Of a stretch of 64,000 nt of DNA, positions 17,001 through 24,696 are shown one piece after another (within the stretch, counting starts at the first letter, position 1; each line of letters opens with the position of its first letter). The notes under the pieces are model-generated. The model saw only the letters and a list, made by a program, of their open reading frames with translations. It ran no database searches and was not told where the DNA came from. The translations under genes and the position numbers were made by a program. The stretch spans positions 49,428 through 113,427 of the forward strand of contig JAVBPY010000015.1 of assembly GCA_031549345.1 (NCBI GenBank), written 5' to 3'. The stretch comes from CASFRF01 sp031549345 (GTDB taxonomy: Bacteria; Verrucomicrobiota; Lentisphaeria; Victivallales; Victivallaceae).

Positions 17001-17741
17001 CCGTCCGACGTAACGCTCGTCTTCCGCGTGAGCGATACAGGCTGGGGCATGACCAACGATCAAATGCAGAAGTTGTTCGACGAGTATTCGCGTTTCGACC
17101 CGAAATCCAACAAAACGATCGAAGGCACGGGGCTCGGCATGAATATTACCCAACACCTGATCCATTTGATGGGCGGCGAGATTACCGTGGAGAGCGAGAA
17201 GGGCAAGGGTTCCATTTTCACCGTCCGCCTGCCGCAGTGCGACGGGAACTCCGGTCCGGTGGGTCGCGAACTTGCGGAAAAAATAAAAAAAGACAGATTG
17301 ATAAAGTCGTCGCATGCGAAAAAGGCCCCCATTGTCTATGCGCGCATGCCCCATGTGAAGGTCCTTGCCGTGGATGATATAAAGGTGAATCTTTCGGTCG
17401 TGAAAAAAATGTTGTCGCTGTACGAAATTTCCGCCGATACGGCGATGAACGGGTTCGAAGCAATCGAAAAAATAAAAAATGGCTCCAGGTACGACATCGT
17501 TTTCATGGACCACATGATGCCGGAAATGGACGGCATGGAGGCGGTCAGGCACATTCGGGCCATGGGCGCCGAAGACCCGTATTACAAAGACCTCCCGATT
17601 GTCGCGCTGACGGCCAATGCGGTCAGCGGCATGAAGGAGATGTTCCTGGAGAACGGCTTCAGCGATTACCTCTCCAAGCCGATCGAACTGATCAAGTTGA
17701 ACAAAACGCTGGAACGGTGGATTCCAAAGGACAAACGATAA
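14082..17741 (+). CDS. Hybrid sensor histidine kinase with C-terminal receiver
   Basis: About 1219 residues. TM1 is at about 27-49. A very large extracytoplasmic sensor region (about 50-640) looks like an extended Cache-type domain, with repeated GFVTMALNHDHI- and GFAFVAIGAGIEDF-like elements. TM2 lies at about 644-664. HAMP, a PAS domain (about 715-815) and HisKA follow, with the phospho-acceptor His832 in SHEIRTPMNAIMG, then HATPase (DTGWGMTNDQM, GTGLGMNITQHL) and a receiver with Asp1143 in FMDHMMPEMDG. There is no Hpt domain or output domain, and no obvious partner regulator adjoins. The ATG at 14082 has AAGG 7 nt upstream; the ATG at 14076 is too close to it. The ligand is unknown. Confidence 0.93.
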   Translation: MKGSSANKTKRFGDLFNRINLKLRPKLILIFFGAMIIPVVLLTVIALRQLTEMGHNLRDIAIADSTKALNDGARENIERLTTDTAAAVADFLRRQDQNILKLARITPSDKAYKDFGETSEGRLTKQGEWVLSEDGMSWEEKHPCVYEGSRDKSSNRENDDVLYGSSFNYRIPEYNETHHEFVPLYDEITFIDTKGQERYKYVSPHSRKKNYPLNPALLNVSDKRNTYVKAETYFSELKKLKIHKDGTRDIYVSDVIGAYVGTNYIGMYTPGVLKNNVPKTHPNYDILQAIANLPADKFIEEAKKQAFAGKENPHGQRFEGIVRWAAPVADDAGEIIGFVTMALNHDHIMQFVDYITPMIERYTHLPSAYEGNYAFIWDYKCRSICHPRHHSIVGYNPLTGEPQLPWLEGTVALERDYVHGGFLKEEYEKGKFRTIPILDKDGKKKFAEDTPYFYWNTAGGAEWLAANPSWNKLSDKDAGMSWGRFLEKNIGNREILPQFGERVLKDKEGNPVKNAAGKYILDYQSRDKTPVAALTRAGFVGLDGRYLNNAPQCTGWMDLTEDGGSGSFYILWSGLYKPTTAGAIPYYTGQYHPDVRGNRRGFAFVAIGAGIEDFIAPAVATKIIIDKAIGANLLNNMLQLGGTAICIFVLVILTASLLSSYLTGNIKLILDGILRFRAGARQFRLRSNIKDEFGQLANSFDEMANSIENSIKEPLSIIDMNRNIIYMNSHTLAIIGKTLDEVIGRHYSQMSLYPHGSEYDPIVALQQRREPAVFYQNTSKRYYRGSAHRLFDQAGKESGFIIVTNDVTEIEERQKAEQMNRAKSNFLAKMSHEIRTPMNAIMGISEIQRQSRHLAPETMDAFNNIYDSADLLLHIVNDILDLSKIEAGKMEIVSDKYDFAAMICDTVQLNIMRIDSKPIDFKIEIDEKTPSILIGDELRLKQILSNLLSNAFKYTDEGTVELAVFTEPGNGGAPSDVTLVFRVSDTGWGMTNDQMQKLFDEYSRFDPKSNKTIEGTGLGMNITQHLIHLMGGEITVESEKGKGSIFTVRLPQCDGNSGPVGRELAEKIKKDRLIKSSHAKKAPIVYARMPHVKVLAVDDIKVNLSVVKKMLSLYEISADTAMNGFEAIEKIKNGSRYDIVFMDHMMPEMDGMEAVRHIRAMGAEDPYYKDLPIVALTANAVSGMKEMFLENGFSDYLSKPIELIKLNKTLERWIPKDKR

Positions 17742-18170
17742 AATCAACGAACGAGGCACTAATATGCTTTTTTTCTTGTTGTTATGCTGGTTTGTGCTTC
17801 GTATGCCCTGATTCCGTTCGACTTGAGCAGGCGATTTTTTATGGCGTCGATGTTGGCCTGCCTGCTCTATTTCGGCGCCCGCCTTGCCGTCCTCCTGTGT
17901 GTTGCGGGGGAAATGTCTTCACCCTCAAATCTCATTCGACTGAATCGCTTGTTTCTGCGGCCTTTGGATTTGTTTATGGGGGCATTGCTGCTGTCCAAGT
18001 TTACAATAACGGATGCCTCTACTATGAGCTTGGCCGAAAACGAGTAAAAAGGCCTCTTTTACCGTCTTTTTACAATGCTTTTTCAGTGTTCTGACAACAT
18101 TTTCCTTGCCCGGGGTATATTTACTTGTAAAAGCCCCCCACAACAATTATTGTAAGGAAGGAGATGAAGA
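17742..18170. other. Intergenic region with dyad and repeat element
   Basis: A 429-nt gap. Besides the doubtful ORF it holds an imperfect palindrome GTAAAAAGGCCTCTTTTAC (18044-18062), overlapping a 19-nt element (18054-18072) that matches 13833-13851 at 17 of 19 positions. A weak promoter candidate follows: TGACAA (18092-18097), 18 nt, TATATT (18116-18121), upstream of the VWA gene. AAGGAG at 18158-18163 serves that gene. Confidence 0.5.
17784..18047 (+). CDS. Doubtful small hydrophobic ORF
   Basis: An 87-codon frame with one convincing membrane stretch (FFMASMLACLLYFGARLAVLL) and a weaker second. There is no Shine-Dalgarno sequence, and no family is recognised. A second frame just upstream (from 17764) also starts with a hydrophobic run and stops quickly, so this may be a frameshifted remnant or non-coding. 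It lies in a 428-nt gap between the hybrid kinase and the VWA gene, and its stop codon is inside the dyad at 18044-18062. Confidence 0.25.
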   Translation: MLVCASYALIPFDLSRRFFMASMLACLLYFGARLAVLLCVAGEMSSPSNLIRLNRLFLRPLDLFMGALLLSKFTITDASTMSLAENE

Positions 18171-19517
18171 ATGAAACACAGAATCGGTATTTTATTCAGC
18201 GCGCTTTCACTGGGAGTGCTCGCCGCACAACCCGCCATCACGCTGAAGGTGGAACCGGAACGACGGGTATTCCCCGCCGGAGCCGGAACCGAAGCCATTC
18301 TCCGCATCGCCATCGATGTGCCGGAAACCCCCAGGAAGGAACCGCAGAAAACACGGGTGGACCTGGCCATCGCCCTGGACTGCTCCAGTTCCATGAATTC
18401 CCAGCGAAAAATCGAGAACGCGCGTGAGGCGGCCCAAAAGGCCCTCGATCTCCTGGGGGAAGAAGACACATTTTCCCTTGTAACCTACGACAGCTCCGCG
18501 CGGGTCGTCATCCCCGTAACACGCGTAAGCGCTTCGGCGCGCGAGGAAATCCGACAGGCGATTAATGCGATACGCACACGCGGCACAACCGCCCTTTTCG
18601 CGGGCGTTTCCCTTTCTGCGGCCGAGCTCCGCAAAGCCGGGGACGTGCCGGGACGCGTACGCCGATTGATCCTCCTCTCCGACGGGCAGGCCAACGTGGG
18701 GCCCTCCTCTCCAAGCGAACTCGGAAGACTCGGCGCGGCGTTGGTCAAAGAACGCATTTCGGTGAGCACCGTCGGCGTGGGGGACAACTACAACGAAGAT
18801 TTGATGACGGCCCTCGCCCAGAATTCGGACGGCAATTTCTACTTTGTGGAAAAAAGTTCCGAGCTTTCGTTGATTCTTGAAAAGGAACTCGGGAGCGCCC
18901 TCTCCGTCGCGGCACAGGGCGTCAAAGTGAAGATCATCTGTCCTCCGGGCGTCAAGCCGCGCGGAATTCTCGGACACGAAAGCAAGATCGATGCGCAGAC
19001 CATCGAAATCGACTTCAATCAGCTCTATTCCGGCCACCGGAAAGTATTGTTCCTCCAACTCGACCTCCCCGCGCAGCCCGATGGGAGTACACTGCCTTTG
19101 GCGGAGGTTCGTGTGGAGTACCAGACCAACGACGCGAAGCCCGCGCCCGTTCTTCTGGAAAAAGCCGGCGTCACATTCAGCCGCGACGAAAAAGTGCTGG
19201 AAAGCGGTCTGAATCCCTCGGTCTACGGGGAAACATTGCTGATTAAAAACCGGACACTTCGCGAAGAGGCCCTTCGTGAAGCGGACAGCGGAAACCGTGA
19301 AAAAGCAAAAGCCATGCTCGATAAATCCCAAAAAGAGGTCGCTGACTTCGCCAGAAAATCAAACAGTCCCGCCCTCGAAGCGGCGGCGGAAACCATGAAT
19401 AAAGAAAATGTACGCTTCCAGGCCGCCCCAAGCGGCTCGTCGGATTATTCCAGCATCCGCAAAGAGATCAAAGGCCGCAATTACCAGGAAATCAACAAAC
19501 AACAATACAGGCAGTAA
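18171..19517 (+). CDS. Secreted von Willebrand factor type A domain protein
   Basis: A 448-residue protein with a plausible signal peptide (hydrophobic residues about 5-18, cleavage near LAAQP). A VWA domain spans about 55-235, with a metal-ion-dependent adhesion site DCSSSMNS followed by the expected threonine and LLSDGQANVG elements, as in YfbK/BatA-type or calcium-channel-like VWA proteins. The remainder is a beta-rich region and a charged helical C-terminal tail (SGNREKAKAMLDKSQKEV). AAGGAG lies 7 nt before the ATG. It is followed after 6 nt by a histidine kinase and response regulator pair, so it may be a sensed or sensing extracytoplasmic partner; that link is inference from context. 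Confidence 0.87.
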   Translation: MKHRIGILFSALSLGVLAAQPAITLKVEPERRVFPAGAGTEAILRIAIDVPETPRKEPQKTRVDLAIALDCSSSMNSQRKIENAREAAQKALDLLGEEDTFSLVTYDSSARVVIPVTRVSASAREEIRQAINAIRTRGTTALFAGVSLSAAELRKAGDVPGRVRRLILLSDGQANVGPSSPSELGRLGAALVKERISVSTVGVGDNYNEDLMTALAQNSDGNFYFVEKSSELSLILEKELGSALSVAAQGVKVKIICPPGVKPRGILGHESKIDAQTIEIDFNQLYSGHRKVLFLQLDLPAQPDGSTLPLAEVRVEYQTNDAKPAPVLLEKAGVTFSRDEKVLESGLNPSVYGETLLIKNRTLREEALREADSGNREKAKAMLDKSQKEVADFARKSNSPALEAAAETMNKENVRFQAAPSGSSDYSSIRKEIKGRNYQEINKQQYRQ

Positions 19518-19523
19518 ACTTTT

Positions 19524-21107
19524 ATGAAACGACGAGCCTCCGAACGCATCGCCCCCTGGGCCCTCGGCGCGACCCTGTGCGCAGCCCTGGCGCTCGGAGC
19601 GCTCGCCTTCTTCCTCTCGCGGCACGAGGAGGAGGTACGGAAAAACCAGTTCCGCGACCTCCTTAAAACCGAAGCCAAACTCTTCGCGGAGCGTTGCCGC
19701 AAGCATATGGAACACCTGCGCATCGGCTGGATCGCCCGCGCGGCGCAGACGGAACCGACGCCGGAAGGGTTGGATGCAACCCTCCGCGTCGAACCCTTTT
19801 TCCGGCACGGTTTCCTTGCCGAAAGCAAGGGGGATCTCCTGTATCCGGCGCGCTCCGAACGATGGGCGCGGCGTTATTACGAGCTTTTTTCCGAGCTTGT
19901 CAGCGCGGAAACCGACGCGACGGAGGAGCATGAAAGCGCACTGCCGCGCAATGGCGCCGCGCAACGCATGGAGTCGCGTTTCGCCCTCCTTGCCTCCAGA
20001 AGCGACGGGGGGATGATCCCCTGGTTTTCGGACAACCAGTATGCGCCGCTTGTTTGGGCGGCAAACCGTAAGAACGCGGCGAAAATCGTCGGTTTCGAGT
20101 TGGATGCGATCATGCTTTGGGCGCAATTGATCCCCCTCTTTCCCGACCGCCTTCCGGAGTTTTTCCGTATGGAGCTGATCGATGCGGGGGGACGCTTGCT
20201 GCACGCCACAGGCGGCGAATCGCACGGAACGCCCGAAATCACCCATTTGAGCGCGCTGGACAGCGCACTCCTGCCCAACCTCCAGCTCCGCGCAATGCTC
20301 CTGCAGGAAAATCTCCCGGCGGGAACAGGGGCGCTGGGGGTCTGGATGGGAATTACGGCCCTCCTCCTTCTCTTCCTCGGCGCGGGAGGGCTTTCACTTT
20401 CGTTGATCCGGCGGGAACTGAGGATCGCCCGTCAGAAAAGCTCCTTCGTTTCGCAGGTTTCGCACGAGCTTAAAACCCCCCTTACGAACATAAGGATGTA
20501 CGCGGAACTCCTGCGCGATCACAACGGAGAACTTACGGAGGAAAAGCGAATGCGCTACCTTCAGGTGATGGTCGAAGAGAGCGAGCGCCTGAGCCGCCTG
20601 GTCGGCAACGTCCTCGATTTCTCCCGCCTCGACGACGGCCGCAAACATTATGCGCCGGAGGAAATCGATCTCGCGTCCTTCCTCCGTGAAACGTTGGATT
20701 TTCTACAGGAAAAATGCCCTTCCCTCATCTTCTCCCTCCGCCTGCCCGCCGAACCGGTCAACACGGTTCTCGACCGCGATTCGCTCCTCCAGGTTCTCCA
20801 CAATCTTGTGGACAACGCCTCCAAATATGCCGCATCCGGGAAAAAGCTCGACGTAGAGCTGCGCCAAGGAGAGATTCGTGTCCGCGATTACGGCCCCGGC
20901 ATCGCACCGGGCGCGGAGACACGCATTTTCCAGCAATTTTTCCGCGCCGACACATCGTTGAACGCCACGGCGACGGGTTTCGGACTCGGTTTATCCATCG
21001 CACGCGCCCTCTTGCGGGACCAGAAAGGGGACTTGCGTTACGAACCATCGCACCCCGGCGCGTGTTTCATCATCGTATTCCCCGGAGAAGCACCCCATGA
21101 AACGTAA
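19524..21107 (+). CDS. Sensor histidine kinase
   Basis: A 527-residue inner-membrane kinase. TM1 lies at about 9-29, an extracytoplasmic domain of about 240 residues follows, and TM2 is at about 272-293. HisKA comes next with His314 in VSHELKTPLTNIRMYAELL, then a HATPase with N box DNASKYA, G1 DYGPGIAPG and GFGLGLSIARAL. No HAMP is obvious, and there is no receiver. The gene overlaps the downstream response-regulator gene by 11 nt and lies 6 nt after the VWA-protein gene, so the three form one transcription unit. The architecture resembles PhoR/CreC-type kinases. The stimulus is unknown. The ATG has only a weak upstream purine run. Confidence 0.93.
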   Translation: MKRRASERIAPWALGATLCAALALGALAFFLSRHEEEVRKNQFRDLLKTEAKLFAERCRKHMEHLRIGWIARAAQTEPTPEGLDATLRVEPFFRHGFLAESKGDLLYPARSERWARRYYELFSELVSAETDATEEHESALPRNGAAQRMESRFALLASRSDGGMIPWFSDNQYAPLVWAANRKNAAKIVGFELDAIMLWAQLIPLFPDRLPEFFRMELIDAGGRLLHATGGESHGTPEITHLSALDSALLPNLQLRAMLLQENLPAGTGALGVWMGITALLLLFLGAGGLSLSLIRRELRIARQKSSFVSQVSHELKTPLTNIRMYAELLRDHNGELTEEKRMRYLQVMVEESERLSRLVGNVLDFSRLDDGRKHYAPEEIDLASFLRETLDFLQEKCPSLIFSLRLPAEPVNTVLDRDSLLQVLHNLVDNASKYAASGKKLDVELRQGEIRVRDYGPGIAPGAETRIFQQFFRADTSLNATATGFGLGLSIARALLRDQKGDLRYEPSHPGACFIIVFPGEAPHET

Positions 21108-21795
21108 AATCCTTATCATCGAAGACGACGCCAACATCCGCGCCGGACTCGCCGACGCCCTTACCATGGAAGGATACGAGGTTACGGAAGCACCGAGCGG
21201 CTTCACCGGGTTGCAGGCGTACGAGGAAAACAAACCCCATCTCATCCTCCTCGACCTGATGATGCCGGGGATGAACGGCTACGACGTCTGCCGGAAAATC
21301 CGCCGCAACGACGAGGCGACCCCCATCGTTATCCTGACGGCCAAAGGGGAGGAGATCGACAAAGTCCTCGGCCTGGAGCTCGGCGCGGACGATTATGTAA
21401 CCAAGCCCTTCAGCCTTCGCGAGCTTTCCGCACGCATCGCCGCCCGGCTCCGCCAAGTACACACGGAGGTTCCGGTTGTGCCGGAATCGTTCGACTTCGG
21501 TCCCTGGATCATCGACGCGGCGCGCCTGCAAGGGCATTGCGAAAACAAACAAATCGAGCTCACAGCGCGGGAAGTCGCGTTGCTCCGCTTCTTCGCCGCA
21601 CATCCGGGTATTGCGTTGCGGCGCGACCGGATTATGCGCGAAGTGTGGGGCATGGAGTTTTCCGCCTCGCGCACACTCGATCAGCACATGGTAACGCTTC
21701 GCCGCAAGCTCATGCTCCCCGGCGAAGCGGATTTACTGGAAAGCGTTTACGGCGTGGGCTACCGTTACACCGCGCCCGCAAAATCCAACAAGTGA
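21097..21795 (+). CDS. OmpR/PhoB-family response regulator
   Basis: A 232-residue two-domain regulator. The receiver (about 2-118) begins KILIIEDDANIRAGL, has the phospho-acceptor Asp53 in ILLDLMMPGMNG, the Thr/Lys signature ILTAKGEE...VTKPFSLREL, and is followed by a winged-helix DNA-binding domain (about 135-230) with LTAREVALLRFFAAHPG and RTLDQHMVTLRRKL. It overlaps its kinase gene by 11 nt, so the two are almost certainly cognate partners. The last 31 nt of its coding sequence also encode the end of lysS on the opposite strand. Targets are unknown; the VWA gene directly upstream is one natural candidate. Confidence 0.95.
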   Translation: MKRKILIIEDDANIRAGLADALTMEGYEVTEAPSGFTGLQAYEENKPHLILLDLMMPGMNGYDVCRKIRRNDEATPIVILTAKGEEIDKVLGLELGADDYVTKPFSLRELSARIAARLRQVHTEVPVVPESFDFGPWIIDAARLQGHCENKQIELTAREVALLRFFAAHPGIALRRDRIMREVWGMEFSASRTLDQHMVTLRRKLMLPGEADLLESVYGVGYRYTAPAKSNK

Positions 21796-23351
21796 ATGTA
21801 TTTTTCGCGCTCGACGGCGTGGAGGAACAAATACAACCGCGGCCCTTTTTCCTTGCCCAGAAGGAGCATATAAACGTTCTTGAAAAAACGGGCCTGGCAT
21901 TCCTTCTTTGCGCGCTCATCCAGCTCGCCACGCACCGTTCCCGGAATGGCGTACAAATATGTCATCAAATCGTCGAGCGAATAACCGCCCGCGCATAAGT
22001 ACGCGTGGAGAACGCGAATTTCCTGCTGCTCCGCAGGGGTGAGCGCCGTAAAATACGCATCATCCCGCGCGGCAAGGAGCGTATTCATGCTCTCCGGCGA
22101 ACACTTTTCCAGCCAATAGCGGGCGAGGCCAAGGCGTTCGCTGAATTCCGCTTCCGTATACGGCGTGCCGATCTTGGCGAAAATCGTTTCGAGCAACGCG
22201 GGGTTGAAATCCACGATCGAACCGAAAGAGACAAGCTGCGCCATCGGCACCGTATGGATAACGCGCCCTTCCATCTGTACCCGGCTCATGACTTCGCGGG
22301 TGAATTCGTTGGCGCTGCCGTCGTTGAACTGCGTGAGCATCTTGTCGAACTCGAAGTACTGCCGGAGAATCTCTTCATCAAAGCAGAAGTCGAACGCCTT
22401 CTGGGGATCGCTTTTGGCGTAAAGCCAGAAAATAAGCTCCGGCTGGTAAATACGAAGCAGCGTATCGGGCGTAAGGTTCAACCCGGAGGAGCCGGACATC
22501 TTCCCCGTCGTCCCCTTGATGCCGATGAACTCGTATCCCTGGAAAAGGGGCGCCTGGATGTTGTAGATCTTTTCCGCGATGATCCGGCTGGTCTGGTAGC
22601 TCCCGCCGGGACTCGCGTGGTCTTTCCCGCCCGGTTCGAAATCGACTTTTTCCGCCATCCAGCGCATGGGCCAGTCAATCTTCCACGGGAGTTTGCAGTT
22701 GAAGTCCTTGCGGAAATTGAAGGTTCCCGTGTACCCGCAGCGGCAGGTGAATTCCGCCGTTTCGCAGTTTTCGCCAAGCGCGGTAACCGTGGTGGTGTCC
22801 TTGCCGCAGACGGGGCAGAAAATGCTGACGGGATAGTAGTTCTCCCGTTCCTCCGCCGTGGTCTCCTGGGTGCGGAATTGGTCGAGGATATCGAAAATCT
22901 CGTACCGTTTTTTCAATGCGGTGATGATGTGTTCCGCATAGCGCCCGGAACGGTATTCGCGCGTCTGGTAACGGAAATCGACATCCACGCCGAAGCGCTT
23001 CAACGAGGTTTCAAATTCATTCTCGAAATGCTTCGCGTAGCTTTCACAGCAACCGAACGGATCGGCCGCGTCCGAATACGGCTTGCCGAGATTCACTTCG
23101 AATCCGGGACAGTGGGCGGCGACGTTGACGGGGATTTTCCGCAAGCGGTCGAACTCATCCCACGAAAATAAAAGCCGCGCTTTCTTGCCCAAACGGCGAA
23201 GCGACTGGCAGACAAAATAGCTTGTGGCGATGTCCCGAAAATTCCCGATGTGCACCGAACCGGAGGGGCTGATTCCCGCGGCGCATACGTATTCGTCCTT
23301 ATCCGGATTGCGCTCGATAACCTGGCGCGCGACTTTTTCCGACCAATGCAT
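21765..23351 (-). CDS. lysS: Class I lysyl-tRNA synthetase
   Basis: A 528-residue class I LysRS, the archaeal/spirochaete-type enzyme unrelated to the usual bacterial class II LysRS. It charges tRNA-Lys with lysine. The class I signatures are HIGN at residues 34-37 and KMSGSSG as the KMSKS equivalent, separated by the Rossmann core; a cysteine-rich zinc element (CPVCGKD ... CRCGYTG) lies in the insertion. AAGGAAAAATT precedes the ATG. Transcription is predicted from 23387-23415. The stop region overlaps the response-regulator gene by 31 nt tail to tail. Whether a class II enzyme also exists elsewhere in the genome cannot be seen here. Confidence 0.95.
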   Translation of the reverse strand: MHWSEKVARQVIERNPDKDEYVCAAGISPSGSVHIGNFRDIATSYFVCQSLRRLGKKARLLFSWDEFDRLRKIPVNVAAHCPGFEVNLGKPYSDAADPFGCCESYAKHFENEFETSLKRFGVDVDFRYQTREYRSGRYAEHIITALKKRYEIFDILDQFRTQETTAEERENYYPVSIFCPVCGKDTTTVTALGENCETAEFTCRCGYTGTFNFRKDFNCKLPWKIDWPMRWMAEKVDFEPGGKDHASPGGSYQTSRIIAEKIYNIQAPLFQGYEFIGIKGTTGKMSGSSGLNLTPDTLLRIYQPELIFWLYAKSDPQKAFDFCFDEEILRQYFEFDKMLTQFNDGSANEFTREVMSRVQMEGRVIHTVPMAQLVSFGSIVDFNPALLETIFAKIGTPYTEAEFSERLGLARYWLEKCSPESMNTLLAARDDAYFTALTPAEQQEIRVLHAYLCAGGYSLDDLMTYLYAIPGTVRGELDERAKKECQARFFKNVYMLLLGKEKGPRLYLFLHAVEREKYIHLLDFAGAV

Positions 23352-23386
23352 AATTTTTCCTTAGTATGTGTTCAAAATTTTTTCAT

Positions 23387-23415
23387 ACTATACAACCAAA
23401 TTGCACTTTTTTCAA
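23387..23415 (-). promoter_or_regulatory. Candidate lysS promoter
   Basis: On the minus strand, TTGAAA (23415-23410), 17 nt, TATAGT (23392-23387). It lies back to back with the GNAT promoter, with 10 nt between the two -35 elements. Confidence 0.6.
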
Positions 23416-23425
23416 TGAAAACAGC

Positions 23426-23453
23426 TTGATTAAAGACTCTTTCGCACTATAAT
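23426..23453 (+). promoter_or_regulatory. Promoter giving a leaderless GNAT mRNA
   Basis: TTGATT (23426-23431), 16 nt, TATAAT (23448-23453). The -10 ends 7 nt before the ATG at 23461, so transcription should begin at or next to the start codon. No Shine-Dalgarno sequence exists. Confidence 0.6.
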
Positions 23454-23460
23454 GTAAAAC

Positions 23461-23997
23461 ATGGAATTTTTCATTCGATCCATGCGCCAAGACGACCACA
23501 AAGCGCTCGGCGCGATTCAGAGGGAAGCATACCCGGCACACCTCCGGGAGTCGTTCGCCACTCTTGTCCGCAAAGCCTCCGTGGCGCCGGAGTTCTGCTT
23601 CGTCTGCGAAGAAGCGCTTTCCGGGACGGTGTGCGCCTACCTCATTGCGTACCCGGCGAGCCCCGCGCACCTTTCGATGCTGGACGTTGCCGCGAAGTGC
23701 GGCGAAGGCGGCGAATCCTGGTACATTCACGATATGTCCGTTTCGCCGCGTTTCCAGGGAAATGCGCTCGGAAAACGCCTGTTCCTCCACGCCCTGCGCG
23801 AAGTGTGGGAGCGCGGGTTCCGCCAATCCCATCTGATCGCCATTGCAAGAGCGGTCCCCTTCTGGAAAAAATTCGGCTACATTGCGGAAGAAGTCCCGCC
23901 GGAGGCGGCCGCGACGCTCGCCGGATACGGCGCGGAAGCGCGGCTCATGCGGAATTCAGCGCTTCCGCGCGATGAGGCGGATGGGATGATAGGTTAA
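23461..23997 (+). CDS. GNAT family N-acetyltransferase
   Basis: A 178-residue acetyl-CoA-dependent acyltransferase. The GNAT core is visible: the N-terminal beta strand EFFIRSMRQDD, the central SWYIHDMSVSPRFQGNALGKRLF (motif A, with the Q/RxxGxG/A-like acetyl-CoA loop), and the C-terminal AVPFWKKFGYI (motif B). The acceptor substrate cannot be predicted. The ATG is 7 nt after a perfect TATAAT with no ribosome-binding site, suggesting a leaderless transcript. The 3' end overlaps bioC on the other strand by 42 nt. It is divergent from lysS. Confidence 0.9.
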   Translation: MEFFIRSMRQDDHKALGAIQREAYPAHLRESFATLVRKASVAPEFCFVCEEALSGTVCAYLIAYPASPAHLSMLDVAAKCGEGGESWYIHDMSVSPRFQGNALGKRLFLHALREVWERGFRQSHLIAIARAVPFWKKFGYIAEEVPPEAAATLAGYGAEARLMRNSALPRDEADGMIG

Positions 23998-24696
23998 CGT
24001 TACGCCACCATGCTCCGAGACAAAACGTTCGCCATAGGCGAGCATGAACGCCCTCAGCCGGCGCTTTGTCCAGGTTTGCCCGGCACCGGTGGCATTTACG
24101 CCGGTGGCCTTGAGGTGCCGGAGAACAGCTTCCGGATCGGAAAAATCGTATTCGCACAATTCCTCGTGCACGGCAAGCAACTCAAATTCCCGCTCAATTT
24201 CAGCGCAGAGCTCCGCAGAGGCGGGGTAATGAAGCCCCGCGCCGGAAAGCGTGCGCACCTCGCGCAAATTTTCCGGGCCGAACGTGGTGAGCGCAAGCAC
24301 CCCGTCCGCATTCAACGCGCCGGCGGTCTTTTTGAGGAGCGCCGGACGGTCCTCCACCCACTGCCAGAACGCGTTGGAAATAACAAGGTCCAATCCCGGC
24401 GGAAACACAATCGTTTCCGCCGATCCTTCCAGGAATTCCGCCCCGAACAGAGGCGGGTCCATCCGGTAAAGATCGTTCAGAAACAAGGTATCGAACTCGA
24501 ACGAGGTGAGAAATTTCCGCGTAAGGAGCCCCTCCCCGCAACCAAGCTCCAACACTCGATCGTAGTGATTGCGTCCCAGGGCGCACGTGAGCGCGGTCAA
24601 CAGCTCTTCGCCCATGCGATCCTGTACGGCGGCGGCGGCGGCATAGCTTGCGGAACTGCGGCGAAAACGGTCACCCACGGTCTCAGGATTCAGCAT
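23956..24696 (-). CDS. bioC: Malonyl-[acyl-carrier protein] O-methyltransferase BioC
   Basis: A 246-residue SAM-dependent methyltransferase that caps malonyl-ACP as its methyl ester, so fatty-acid synthesis can build the pimeloyl moiety of biotin. It begins with the BioC-type helix DRFRRSSASYAAAAAVQDRM, then SAM motif VLELGCGEGLLT, and LVISNAFWQWVED, which resembles the BioC acidic loop. The ATG at 24696 overlaps the bioG stop by 7 nt; a longer in-frame extension to 24891 reads through bioG and is rejected. It is the last gene of the dapA-bio operon and partners bioG, which removes the methyl ester. Confidence 0.93.
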   Translation of the reverse strand: MLNPETVGDRFRRSSASYAAAAAVQDRMGEELLTALTCALGRNHYDRVLELGCGEGLLTRKFLTSFEFDTLFLNDLYRMDPPLFGAEFLEGSAETIVFPPGLDLVISNAFWQWVEDRPALLKKTAGALNADGVLALTTFGPENLREVRTLSGAGLHYPASAELCAEIEREFELLAVHEELCEYDFSDPEAVLRHLKATGVNATGAGQTWTKRRLRAFMLAYGERFVSEHGGVTLTYHPIRLIARKR

